DNA of 64,000 bases from Pohlia nutans (Eukaryota > Streptophyta > Bryopsida > Bryales > Mniaceae), in NCBI GenBank assembly GCA_022496805.1, contig CM040100.1, forward strand, positions 19,993,009 to 20,057,008, given 5' to 3'. The notes under the pieces are model-generated. The model searched no databases. It was not told the DNA's origin and saw nothing but the letters and a program-made list of their open reading frames with translations. The stretch's first letter is position 1, and each line of letters starts with the position of its first letter. Position numbers and translations under genes: made by a program. Of the stretch, positions 1 to 10,489 are shown piece by piece.

Positions 1-68
1 GGGTACTGACAAATTAATTGTATAATGTACTACAATTGAAGGTTGTACAAATCATCTCCACTGCGTAA

Positions 69-360
69 GAGCATCTCCAATCATGGCTTTTCTAAAGGCA
101 GCGTCATTTGTCTTTCTATGTGCCCTTTTGACATAGCAACCAATTGGCATGGCTTTTGCCCTATCCACTACACGTCAAGAGCCAAGGTCATCGTGAAGAG
201 CTAAGGTCATGATGATGTGCCATGTCATATCAAGGCCACGTCATCAAATTTGAGCAGAAGACCAGTCAAAAAATCTGAAAAGACCGTTGGGACACCCAAA
301 ATAGCGAGAGCTACGCCACACCGTTGAGGGCTCATTTAACAAGCCCTGTTGGAGATGCTC
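69..360. mobile_element. PIF/Harbinger-like MITE, ends GAGCATCTCC
   Basis: The ends are inverted copies of GAGCATCTCCAA, and the element is flanked on both sides by TAA, a 3-bp target duplication. This end motif is common in short plant DNA transposons. There is no coding capacity. Superfamily is inferred from the TAA duplication only. Confidence 0.7.
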
Positions 361-983
361 TAATACTTAAACCATATAATTGAGTGGAAGTAGTCATGTG
401 TGGCAAGAAAAGCATGAGCACTCGTTGGTACGATAGTGTAGTGACCAACCTTTTTTTTGGCTAGCGAAATATAGCTAAAAAAGCAAAAACATTTTTAGAA
501 AAATCTAAATTTGTACCATTCCATTGACATATTTTCATCCATTTGAGCAAATTCTCATTCAATTATGATGACTGCATGATCTAAAATCTAGATGAAAGTG
601 CTACAATGTTTGTTTCACTAGTGCCACGTGTTCAAAAAAGGAAAAATTGCAAAAAAATCCATGGTACCCTAAACCCCTTTTCAACAAATGTCAAATAGTG
701 TGGATATTCTCTTTTTCATCTCACAAAGTAGAATTTTAAAAAAATAAATAATTTCCCAGAGATTTGGGCTTCTCTTTTTAGAATTGCCGATCCTCACGAC
801 CGACTACGGTATCACACAAGTGGAGGTGGAAAGAGAAGACGATCAAAGTAAGTTGTTCAAACACATAAACTTGACATTGAAGATAATAGAAGTCTTGTTG
901 CTTTGACACTTGGCTTCTCGGTTCACTGAAACCCCAAACATCAGTTGCTTGTGTTGAATCCAAAGGAAAAACTTTTTGTTGAT

Positions 984-1286
984 CTCTAAACGTCCCAGTG
1001 TCCATAAAACTCGATCACGAACAGATTCCAACTTTCTTATACAACTTTGGATGACTTTTATCCAAATCATCTTTGTAAGTCTATTAAATTTCCTACCAAT
1101 TACGATAAATCTCTTGTGATGGGAAGTTGTTGATAATATTGAACAAGCCTCCCAATGCAAGTATGTCAAATTTGTTGAGTAGATTTTATGCTTGCAATGG
1201 TCCTCTCAGGTACACCTCATGTACATTTGAGCCATGCTAATATCCTTTTTTGAGGCTAGCATTTATTTGTGTTCAAAAGGTCGATA
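984..1286. mobile_element. Decayed TTAA-family transposon, right end interrupted
   Basis: Sequence from CTCTAAACGTCCC onward parallels the copy at 62298-62618 through most of its length, including a shared block around GTTGTTGATAATA and the stretch before the right end. The left TTAA is mutated. The right terminal repeat is missing because the CTTGGGGGTGCACT end of another element begins at 1287. Confidence 0.6.
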
Positions 1287-1375
1287 CTTGGGGGTGCACT
1301 ACAATATCCCGTATGGAAACACGTGAGTGAAAAAAAGGGGTATTAATTGTAGGGTGGGCTTACAAAATATACATA
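1287..1375. mobile_element. One end of a CTCGGGGG-family element
   Basis: CTTGGGGGTGCACT followed by a block ending GGGGTATTAATT matches the inverted right end of the element at 57391-57660. The opposite end was not found, so this is a partial copy, and the 3' limit given is only where similarity fades. Confidence 0.5.
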
Positions 1376-2536
1376 AGCTTAGGGTATTACTTTGTTCAAT
1401 TTTGTAAATATACATAGTTCATTTTCAATGTGATAAAAATTGTAAATTTACATATAAGGTCATCCATTCACACTTGGTATTTAGGAAGGGTTTATAGAAT
1501 GCGTAGAAAAATCATTATTAGGTGGGTTGAATATAGAGAACCAATTGATTTGTTGGATCGACCATCTCATATGGAGATTGGATTGTATTAGTACAAAAAA
1601 GATCATGGATCACTATAGACTTATGACCTGACAGATCATATCATGGTAGACTTAGAAACTATTATTGCACTAGCTTCAATAACTTTTGTAGTAAGAAAAA
1701 ACTTGTATGATTTACATTCTATAGATAAAAGAGTGTTTAATGATTTTATCAATGATAAATAAATACCTTTGTAGTGAAATGAATTTAAGATTATTTTTAG
1801 GCCATGCTTTTCATTGTATACATATGTTACTTTGAACATGCATACATATATTAGGCTTCTATTTTGTTATATGTATGTATGTATATCATTTTTTTAATGA
1901 AAGAAAAACCGTATATAGGGGTTCATGTTCAAAGTAAATTAAAAATCGTATATAGCTCATAATTCACCTTATACTAAGATTTTCTAATTTTAATTTTTTT
2001 GTTGGATGCATACGACGCACTTAGGTTACGTACATTTGTAAATGTTACAAAAATTCATAACATGTGATTCTTGAGGCAGGGTTGCTGTGGACTTTCAACT
2101 CTCTACCATCATTCCTTAGGTAAAGAATTAAATGACATGTTCAATATGCTAGAATCTGCTACAACGATTCTCGTGCAACGATTCTTATTCTTAGGTGTCC
2201 CTTACAGGGACTAATAAACCTTACGACACGTGGCAATTATTGAGAGCAGTGGATGAAATTCATCCGATAGATGAAAAATATATACTATCATCGTCACTGA
2301 CTCTCACGACTAGGGTTTGCTCAGCAAGAGCCCGGCCCCCGACGATGCACAGACAGGGGGAATCATGAGCTTGTCTTCGATCATTTGTTTGTGTGTAATT
2401 TAACTCTGCAAATCTCGCATCGATTTCTGTCTTGCCTTTCCCGAGGAGATTCAAATTTTTTTTCCAAGGATCAGAGGGTTTAAATGTAATAGGAGTGGAA
2501 GCAAAGCATCATCGTCGTAATTAGCGGGGCTGAACC

Positions 2537-4687
2537 ATGTCGTTCATGAAGGGAGACTTGCTCGCCAAGACGCGCAAGCTGATGAAGGGCGGGATCATCG
2601 CCAGACCCCGCTGGTTTGACGCTGTCATGAGGTGAGTGACACCGCATTGCATGTGTCGTTAGGGTTTAGATGAAAGCGTTCAGAATGTCGCTAAAAGCGC
2701 AGCTTGATCACACAGAGGAAGAGGTTTTACCGGTAGCCATTGGTAGCTCAAATGCATGGGTGACAGGATTAAGATCACCGTGTAGCAAGTGCATTTTCTA
2801 CGCCGCATCTTTTTATTCCACTGTATATTTTCTGTAGTGTAGGAAAATTGGACCCCTGCTGCAAATCATCTTTTTGTGTGAAAATGAATTCAGTTTGATC
2901 TTGTAGTGTAGAACAAGAGCTTTAAAATCATTTATTGCAATCGGAAAACCGAGGTAAAATGAGAAAACGCCACCGTTGCAAAGTTCAGTGATGCAGATGG
3001 CCATATTGGGCGTTGTAGACGCTTAGGGATTAACTGATTACGAAAGCCTCGAGGATTAGGGTTTAGGGTTACGTCCGGTCATTTTTCAATTCCGGACTGT
3101 AGAAATGTAGCATTTCCTGTCAAATTCACTTGATTTTCTTTTTATAAGAATGCTGCTTGATTTCAAATGAATCCTACTCATTTCGAAGGCCTTGTGGGAG
3201 TTTGGAATATGGATTTCGACGCCATTCGGTTTTTTGCACATAATGGCTTATTACGTGGTGGATCTCTCACTACAAGAGTAGTAATTTTTTGAAACTGTTT
3301 TGTATTGTGTGCACTGTTGCAGAGTACCACCTGAACCAAAGAAGACACGATGCAAGAAAGCACCGAAAATCGTGTTACCGGAGGATCGGCTGGTGGAGTC
3401 CTACTACGCTCGTCATCCTGAGTCGAAATTCATCGCTTTTGAGTAAGAACTCAGTGATGTCAGAGATTAATTATATATTTTCATACTCAGTGATGATACT
3501 CAGAAATTTTTGATGCATATTAAACAGACCTGCATATCATGCCACCACATTTCATCGCTAGTAGAAATCTTCTCAAATGTGACATGTCTTAACGACTAAA
3601 TGTCCGTTGTTACTTCTATATAGTGACTCAATATCACAATTTCAGTCACTATGTCACAACGGAATTTAGTCATTAAAGATTTGAGAAGGTCAGGCATCCA
3701 AGGTTTCCTTCTCTTTTAGACGAGGTTGAAAGTCACGTGGCTGTTTCTTTAACATTCATTCCAGATCCTCTTCGTTGTTGTAGTAATGGTCAGGGATGAT
3801 ACTTACTGTTTCGCTGCATTGTTTTGCTTGTGTGTCCAGGTTGAACAGTTTTGACCCACCCCCTGCTCGCAAGTTTGCTTGGCGCCAGCTTGAACTTATG
3901 GACCATGGCTACCCGCGAGATGTTGCTCGCGACATGGTTGAAGTATGTTCACATTCTTTCCTTCAAGCCTTGATAATTCAATGCTCACTCACCTGTTGTT
4001 TGAGCAGTCTAGTTTAGCTACCAAACAACCATATTAACCCGTAACTGCCTAAAAAGTCAAAAGTGAGTAGTCACTTCTGTATGTACAGGAGCTGAAATGA
4101 AAGCCAATAGCAATATACACTCTAAAGTTGTTATTATCACACTCTCCAATATCACATTCCAGTATCTGCCGAGAATATTTGCTATTGTGTACACATTGGG
4201 GTGATATAAAAGAGTTCTGAGTGTATACCAAAGGAAAGAAGAAACCACGCCCCTGCATTTTTGAATTGTTTTGTGGAAGTTATTATAATCAACCATGAGT
4301 TTCTAAGTGGACTTTCTATTTTTAGTTTCGGCACTTATGCTCCAAGCATGTTGGGACTTTCTGGTGTGACTTGGTTTTCTTTTGCGTTCTTTGATATATT
4401 ATCTGGTTGTGAAGTATCTAATCAAATGCATAAACTTATGGTGATCACAGGTGGAATTTGCTGAAGCTGAGAAGGCAGCAGAGGAGGCATTCAGGGCCGA
4501 GCGGCGGAGGGCTATCATGGAAGGCCGGGAACCACCAGCTCCCAAGAAGAGCAAGATTGAGGAGATTCAGGAAGAAGAGTGGGAGCACTTGGCGCAGGGT
4601 CTGGCAGCAATAGGCAGTCAGGGAAGAAAAGCTGGCGATAGGCCTGCTGCTTATGAACGCCCACCGCGACTCAGCAGCTTTTCCTAG
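2537..4687 (+). CDS. mS23: Mitochondrial small-subunit ribosomal protein mS23
   Basis: Four exons, 2537-2631, 3323-3442, 3840-3942 and 4451-4687, join in frame to 184 residues; all introns are GT-AG. The start MSFMKGDLLAKTRKLMKG and the central block FDPPPARKFAWRQLEL are characteristic of the plant mitoribosomal protein mS23 as I know the family; a basic, charged helical C-terminus (AEAEKAAEEAFRAERRRA) follows. It is a structural protein of the mitochondrial small subunit. The length is close to plant homologues. The N-terminus is basic and lacks acidic residues at first, compatible with mitochondrial import. Intron 2 contains a small palindromic MITE (3569-3688). The next gene, ASR-like, converges from the other strand. 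The identification rests on recalled family features, not on a search. Confidence 0.85.
3569..3688. mobile_element. Small palindromic MITE in mS23 intron 2
   Basis: CTTCTCAAAT...GACTAAAT at the left is mirrored by ATTTAGTC...ATTTGAGAAG at the right, and the centre is near-palindromic around GTGACTcaatatcacaatttcAGTCAC. About 120 bp, non-coding, inside the intron between exons 2 and 3. Target duplication is not clear. Confidence 0.6.
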
Positions 4688-5568
4688 TTGTATCCATTAG
4701 GGTTTCAGAGTAGCCGCTTTCAACATTGGAAGAGTCGTTGAAGAATGCGAATGTGCCACATGGCAAGTTCTTTCCTTCGTTGAAAACGGGTAATGGTTTT
4801 CAACTTTGAAATTCATTTTCATGCTTTGTGATTGGAGACTCATATTCAAGCTTCGACCAATGGAGACTCATCTTCCTCTATTAGAAAATCGAGAGAAGAT
4901 GGGATTTCACTTTTGCTCCGGGTTGTCTTGTTCGACACTTTTTTTGTCACTTACGTGATTTTCGACGTTTGACGTCTAGTGTTGTATTAGACGGGTGTTG
5001 TATTTGGCCCAACATGGAGTTGCTGGAGCACACTTAAGAAATTCGAGGTTGTGAACGTTGGAAGGTCATAATATATATGAGCATACAGTCTTTATGGAAG
5101 GAGGTCTGGATCATTGAGGCTTTCTGCAGTGGCAAATTTCTCTCTTGATGTATGGCTTGTGCTTCTCTGCATTTTTGCATTTTTCACTAAAATGCTAAGT
5201 GCCTTCTGAAGAGTAGAATATATTGTTAGGATTGGAAAATGTGGGCTAGAACACTAGTGCACTAGCACGAAAAACATCACAAATGCACACTTTACTCATG
5301 AACAAACTAGAGATGCAAGATTTATACCATCACCCACAATACTTCTACTCACTGAAATCTCCATAATAGAATGCAACCTAGATAAAGGCATAATGACTAA
5401 TAAAAACACCATACAAACACAAAATGAACTAACCCACATTCATAAAACATTGGTAGACACCTCATTTCGAGCTCAATTATTTTCCAGAATCGACAGCCCT
5501 ATTGACTGTCGATTATGCCCAAAGAATACGCATGCTTTGCCGATTCTGAATACGCACCCCCCGGTCTT

Positions 5569-5671
5569 AACACTAGAGAGCGGTCAGGGATTTGTAAACC
5601 AGCTCATCTTACAGCTCGCCCTAGGGCTTGCTGTTCTGCAGAATCTGCAAACTCTGGACCGCTTTCTAGTA
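5569..5671. mobile_element. Short MITE with CACTAGAGAGCGGTC ends
   Basis: CACTAGAGAGCGGTC at the left is mirrored by GGACCGCTTTCTAGTA at the right, with further matching bases inside. About 103 bp. The terminal CACTA suggests the CACTA group, but no 3-bp duplication is visible. Confidence 0.45.
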
Positions 5672-6194
5672 CGTTATGAGTTGTTACCCAATTGCAAAGT
5701 TCCACATATTGTGTGTATGAAAATGCTTGGTTCCTAATGATTCAAGAAGCTTAATCAAATATTGAAAACCATGAAGACCCTACTAATTAGACTAAAGACT
5801 TCTACTAAATGGAGACAATCTTCACTCATTTCCAAGAAAGTTTGACAACTGTGATGCATCTAGGTGCACAGTGTGATAATTTTTTTGAAACTGAGCTAAT
5901 CTAAGAATTGGTAGGGAATTGGAATGGCACGTTTCATGGGCAAAGTGAACCTATCGGTTTTGGGTGATTCCTTGCATGGAGTTGTCTGTCAAAATACTTG
6001 GCTATTGAAGAGTCTAAGAAACGGTTTTAAGATTTGACAAACTTTTCATTTTGAAAATTTGTATAAAATTATCTATTAGGAAAAGAAATATGAAATTGGA
6101 TCATCTCTTCATGATTTTTCCTTCTCTCTATATGAAAAATAAGTACTTGCTATAACTCTCATTTCTAATGCGCAAAACTTCTTTTCTCGATTTA

Positions 6195-6520
6195 TTGTAT
6201 TTTTGCCTTAATCAGCAAAGGATACTAAAACCATTAGTATCTGTTGTTATTGATACTAAAACCTGATCTTGTCTCCTATTGATCCTTGTTATATCTCACC
6301 CTCCGTGGAAAAACTAAAAGGGCTAAAAATAGAATTTGGGGGTGACTAAAAATAAATGTCACCAGAGTGTAGATCTCATCACACCCGTCAAAAAAGTATA
6401 TAGGGTCCAAAATGACTATTTTAACCCTTTTAGTTTTTCCATGGAGGGTGAGATATCAGATGAACAACTTGTCTATTCATACACTTAGTTGGCCTTCAAC
6501 CAACAAGTTGGGTGTAAGCA
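6195..6520. repeat. Dispersed repeat, second copy at 13620-13745
   Basis: Blocks such as TACTAAAACC...TGATC(T/C)...GTCTCCTA and CATACACTTAGTTGG...CAAGTTGGGTGTAAGCATG occur in the same order at 13620-13745. Here the repeat is split by the MITE at 6291-6456. Confidence 0.65.
6291..6456. mobile_element. Stowaway-like MITE with ~40-bp inverted ends
   Basis: The left end ATATCTCACCCTCCGTGG continues through AAAAACTAAAAGGG and is mirrored almost perfectly at the right (CCATGGAGGGTGAGATAT). A TA at each end fits a Stowaway-type duplication. It is absent from the related repeat at 13.6 kb, which supports its boundaries. Confidence 0.7.
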
Positions 6521-6829
6521 TGTCTTGGCCAAAGCTTTGATCCCTTTGCAGCTTAGCCCAAAAACCACTCCTCTGCTTAGCCCCTTCATGCTTGAACTAA
6601 AAATAGAAACTATAATTTAAAATACAATATCTGATAATAAATACCTTCTAAGTACATCTTCATCATCCAAGATTGTAACAAAAATATTCTTTTCATTGGT
6701 ATACTAAATATTCTTTCTTAAAAGCTTTCAAATTATTCATTTGAAGTACTATAGATATGGAAATGGACACTTTTGGACACTTGGGAATTAACGTGAGAAA
6801 TAGTATCTTGTTTGTACCTTAACCCTTAA

Positions 6830-7362
6830 CCCTTTAATGCTCAAGCGTCCATATATTGGACGACGAATAGATTGCAACCTTTCTCAATACTACATCTTGT
6901 ATAGTTTTTCATCCATTCAAATTTCTTTTGGTTCTTGTGCTAGTTGACTATCATTCGTACGGTATGAATCTTCAAAATAGGATTTTGTGATTTTTTGAAA
7001 AACAACACAATTGGTTTATGTCATGTTTCATTCTTAGTTCAAAAAGTGAAACCATAAACATGATTTTCCAAAATAAGTAGATTCAAATAATGGAAACCAT
7101 ACCATCTGTTAATCCAATTTCATTACAATATTTAAAAAAAAATGTGTTAATTTGGGATTTTTAATTGAATCTAAAGAGAAAACCTTGCTCAATTCATTAA
7201 AAAATATTAATAAAAAATATGTTGAATCCAACCGTACAAATGTGATCTTCAAATTGACATTTACAACTTTTCTCTGTACTGTACATGAACTCCATTTTTG
7301 ATTTTTATCAAACATTTTATAACAAATCTTAGAAAACACTGTTGAATCAGGACGTTGAAGGG
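6830..7362. mobile_element. TTAA-flanked non-autonomous transposon, 533 bp
   Basis: Left end CCCTTTAATGCTC preceded by TTAA; right end GACGTTGAAGGG followed by TTAA (7363-7366). The inverted ends agree at most of the first ten positions. No coding capacity. Confidence 0.65.
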
Positions 7363-7600
7363 TTAAATGTCTGGCCTATAACCATGGAATAGGCTTTACC
7401 TGTCACACTCAATTTTGCCACTATAAATATGATAAGAATTCAATTTTATATTTTTAATACATAAAGCTATGTGTCTACTACAAATCATGAATTTTTCATA
7501 AATTTTGATAAAAATTTGAAATTACTATGAATTTTTGAAGTGATTTGAAAGAAAATTCAAATCAATTACAAATTGTACTAAAAATATTCTGATTTTTTAA

Positions 7601-7814
7601 CCAAAGGTGTAAATTACAATGAAGAACATTACAATAAATGATTAATTGAATTTTATATTACTGACTGGAATCAATGAAGAACAGTGCATATGTTGGTAAA
7701 AAAACCAAACAAATTTGAACAAAAGAAAGTCCACATAGAACCTACTCAAAACTGCTAAAAAAAACATGATAAAAAAACATGAGGCCCAATTTGGGCTTCT
7801 TGGTCGTTTAGGGG
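7601..7814. mobile_element. TTAA-flanked transposon abutting the ASR-like stop codon
   Basis: The right end TCGTTTAGGGG is followed by TTAA at 7815-7818. The interior, including CCAAACAAATTTGAACAAAA and AAGTCCA(C/T)(A/G)TAGA, matches the 209-bp copy at 38988-39196. The left end after TTAA (7597-7600) is decayed (CCAAAGG). The TAA stop of the neighbouring minus-strand gene is part of the right TTAA. Confidence 0.65.
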
Positions 7815-9437
7815 TTAATAGTCACCATAGCGGTGCTTATGCATCTTGTTGCCATGAGAATCATAGCCGAGTTCCTCCAGCTTCTCCTCTGCCTCGTTCT
7901 TCTGGTGGCGCTCATACAGCCCATACCCTATTGCGGCCGCTGCTGCCGCCTCCGCATAATGCTTGTGCTTGCGCTGCTCATCTAATTCTTCGTCTGCATC
8001 CTGCAATACAACAATCACCAATGCACGGTCCCATCAGCACCGCAGGCCGCATTGACATTAAACCCAGACCTCTACAAATGTCATCTTCTCTAATATCACA
8101 TACTCTGTCCTCTCAGCTAACCCAATAGGAACGGATGTACCCACCTCAAAACTCACCATCACAAGAAGTGTGCTATGTCACAAGAAGTTGGATAATAATG
8201 AGTTCAGCAAGTATGAAAAGTGTGCCTCCTGTATTTTTACACACAACATGATTGATTGTTGAAATGTTACAAAACTCTATTGGTGATGACGTGCATTTTG
8301 GGCACCCAGGCTGTGACATTGGCGTAATTTGATTGTACACTAAGAACACTTTTATGGCACAGGCTCAGGACCCAAAAAAAACTCTTACTCCTGTCCGGAA
8401 ATAATTGTCCTAGTTTTTGGCATTGTTTGTTTTTTCTTTTTGCAATATTTGTCCTATGTTTTATACTTTTAAACTTCAAACGTGAGCCCTGATCACTTGA
8501 AACGAGGTGGACAATGAGAGTGACACAAAAACTACATAATGCAGTACTGTTAAAGATAGACCATTTTTCAAGTACTAAGACGGATTTTTTGGGGGAAAAA
8601 AGAAAAAAGAAATGCATTAAGTTAAAACACGCCAAAAACTAGGACAGTTATTTCCGGATAGAGGGAGTATCAAATGAGTTCAGCACATGACACATGGGAG
8701 GTGTGTGTTGACCTCGGGGAATATACACATTCTGGTATATTCTAAAGAATATACCAGAATGTGAAAGTGGAGGGAGTGATGCTGTACTCTCTGTCCGGAA
8801 ATAATTGTCCTAGTTTTTGACATTTTTTTTTTCTTGTTTTTTCCTGTGTTTTATACTTCAAACGTGAGCTCTGTCCACTTCAAACGGGGCAGACAATGAG
8901 AGTGACACAATAACTACATACTACTATTAAACATAGACCATTTTTCAAGTACTGAGACGGCTTTTTTTTGGCAAAATCGGTAAATTGAAAAACGCTAAAA
9001 ACCAAGACAGGTATTTCCGGACAGAGGGAGTAATAAGGAGATTTGAATGTATTCACCTCTTTGTTCTGGCCGTGATGGTGTCCCCGCTCAGCATACGCAT
9101 CGGACCGGCCATAGCCAGAGCTCGTGTAATCCGGTCTGGTTTGAACTGGCGAGTCCATCAAGCCTGTGCTGAGATCTGATGCCCGCACCGGTGCACTGTA
9201 CATCACAGGAGGAGGACCGCCATAGCCACCTTCGTACACAACCTCAGGCCTAGGCTCGTATTCACCGCCATAGCCGGCCATGGAAGGCCTGTATCCTGCA
9301 ACCATGGGAGGAGTCTCGTAACTACTGCGGCCATGGCCGAATAAGCCTCGATCTGTCTGTCGTTCAACAGGCCCATCTTCTCCCAGGGGCTCATCCAAGT
9401 CTATTGCAGCCCCACGGTCATAGTACTGCTCTTCCAT
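7815..9437 (-). CDS. ASR-like (ABA/WDS-type) stress protein
   Basis: Two exons on the minus strand, 9437-9057 (127 codons) and 8000-7815 (61 codons and stop), joined by a 1056-bp GT-AG intron in phase 0, give 188 residues. The N-terminal part (about 1-110) is low-complexity and rich in Gly, Tyr, Pro, Arg and Met, with repeats such as AGYGGEYE and GGYGGPP, then a His cluster (GHHHG). The C-terminal exon has RKHKHYAEAAAAAAIGYGL followed by YERHQKNEAEEKLEELG, which resembles the His- and Ala-rich helix of ABA/WDS (ASR) proteins: small, disordered, stress-induced chaperone-like or DNA-binding proteins. The match is partial and shorter than a normal ASR domain, so the family is a guess. The stop codon lies in the TTAA target of a transposon. 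Two MITEs sit in the intron. Confidence 0.6.
8388..8667. mobile_element. Stowaway-like MITE, copy 1 (ASR-like intron)
   Basis: The ends CTCCTGTCCGGAAATAATTG and its inverted partner (CTCCCTCTATCCGGAAATAA when read from the right) match for over 30 bp, and TA flanks each end. This is the classic CTCCCTCxGTCC Stowaway end, 280 bp, non-coding. Confidence 0.85.
8726..8763. repeat. Perfect 18-bp-arm palindrome
   Basis: CACATTCTGGTATATTCT, two bases, then its exact reverse complement. It lies between the two Stowaway copies in the intron. Possibly the core of a decayed element; it would form a tight hairpin in single-stranded form. Confidence 0.8.
8787..9030. mobile_element. Stowaway-like MITE, copy 2 (ASR-like intron)
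   Basis: Ends CTCTCTGTCCGGAAATAATT and, inverted, CTCCCTCTGTCCGGAAATAC, flanked by TA on both sides; 244 bp. The interior shares blocks with copy 1 (CAATGAGAGTGACACAA, ATAGACCATTTTTCAAGTAC), so both belong to one subfamily. Confidence 0.85.
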
Positions 9438-10489
9438 CCCAACTGCAACTAAGATCCAACAGTTGGATTACTAATCAATGCAATGTGAGCTGATTTTCTG
9501 CAACAAAATGAGATGCTACAGAGAAACTGCAACTAAGATCCAACAGTTGGATTACTAACCCCTAAAAGTCAATGCAATGTAAGCTGACTTTCTGCAACAA
9601 AATGAGATGCTACAGAGCTACAGAGAAAGCTCTAGGATTTCTAGTACGGACTTTACGAACTACCGGGGTTGACGTACTTAGGTGACTAATCAAATGATAG
9701 CACGTCAAGGAAATGCATGGAGACATGTGGAGATAGGTGATTAGAGGAAAAATTAACAACGTGGCTTGGTTTCTGCTGGAGAGTTGGCAGAATGCCTCTA
9801 AATTTGCTATCACAGTGGACAAAGTCAATGAAGGTGTAAGTTCTATCTGTGCAGGAATATTGCAAGTGGTTATCCACTTGGAGTTACTGAGATGGCACTA
9901 TCTGGATGGAATTACTAGAGCCCGAAGTAATTCGATCATACATACAAAACTAAGAAGTTACCGCAGTGACCTACATATGGACAGGGAGTTAGAGCACTCA
10001 CCCCGTTCATAGAACTCGGTTTGGTGACGACGTTGTACTCCCCAATGAGCCGCTGTAAATGGCAGCGTCCTTGATCTGCACATGGGAATGGACATACGGA
10101 ACGACAAACTGCTGTGCTGTCCAACTTATCAGAATCTAGTAGACATCATGATCCGCACACAACAAAAATGATCGATCAAGTTCGGAAGAGAAATCCCTCA
10201 CATTAATTTTGGCTGCTTAGAACAAGTAAAACAACAGTTGCACAGGCCATTGTTTGATTGTCAAGGTCACCGGCCTTGAAATCGAAAAATCATTTTACCA
10301 TTAGTTCACCGTTTCCACTTTGAAGCACAAGTAATACCTCCATGTCCTAATTAACTTGACTCGTACGAATCGGTTACCACTATTGCGCAAAAACGAGTTT
10401 TTTCATCAGTATCCACCAGATGAGCTCCATGTTAGAATAATCCCGTGAAACTACAATTCCTGAATTCTGTGATAACCAGCAAGTCACTC
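9438..10489 (-). promoter_or_regulatory. Probable upstream region of the ASR-like gene
   Basis: This ~1.05-kb gap between two minus-strand genes should carry the ASR-like promoter and the PPR 3' UTR. The plus strand has AACGTGGC at 9758-9765, an ACGTGG core as in ABA-response elements, about 320 bp before the start codon. Single short motifs occur by chance, so this is only suggestive. Confidence 0.3.
9441..9617. repeat. Tandem duplication (~84 bp unit) upstream of ASR-like start
   Basis: The unit starting AACTGCAACTAAGATCCAAC occurs at 9441-9524 and again at 9525-9617, with a short insertion (CCCCTAAAAG) in the second copy. It lies immediately 5' of the ASR-like start codon, so it probably duplicates 5' UTR or proximal promoter. 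Confidence 0.85.

Larger units (their letters stand above)
361..2536. other. Repeat-bearing upstream region of the mS23 gene
   Basis: No gene is supported here; open frames are short and show no recognisable domain. It contains a decayed TTAA-family transposon (about 984-1286) similar to the copy at 62298-62618, followed directly by one end of a CTCGGGGG-type element (from 1287). The last few hundred bases should hold the mS23 promoter and 5' UTR, but I see no decisive core element. Confidence 0.6.
4688..7600. other. Intergenic repeat region between mS23 and ASR-like gene
   Basis: Contains the 3' UTR of mS23, a short CACTAG-ended element, a TA-flanked MITE inserted in another repeat, and a 533-bp TTAA-family element. 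The 114-codon open frame at 5393-5737 lies partly across the CACTAG element, has no intron signals or domain, and is not called as a gene. Confidence 0.6.

Noticed and set aside
5393..5737. 114-codon open frame
   Set aside because: No recognisable domain, crosses a MITE, no splice or codon-bias support.
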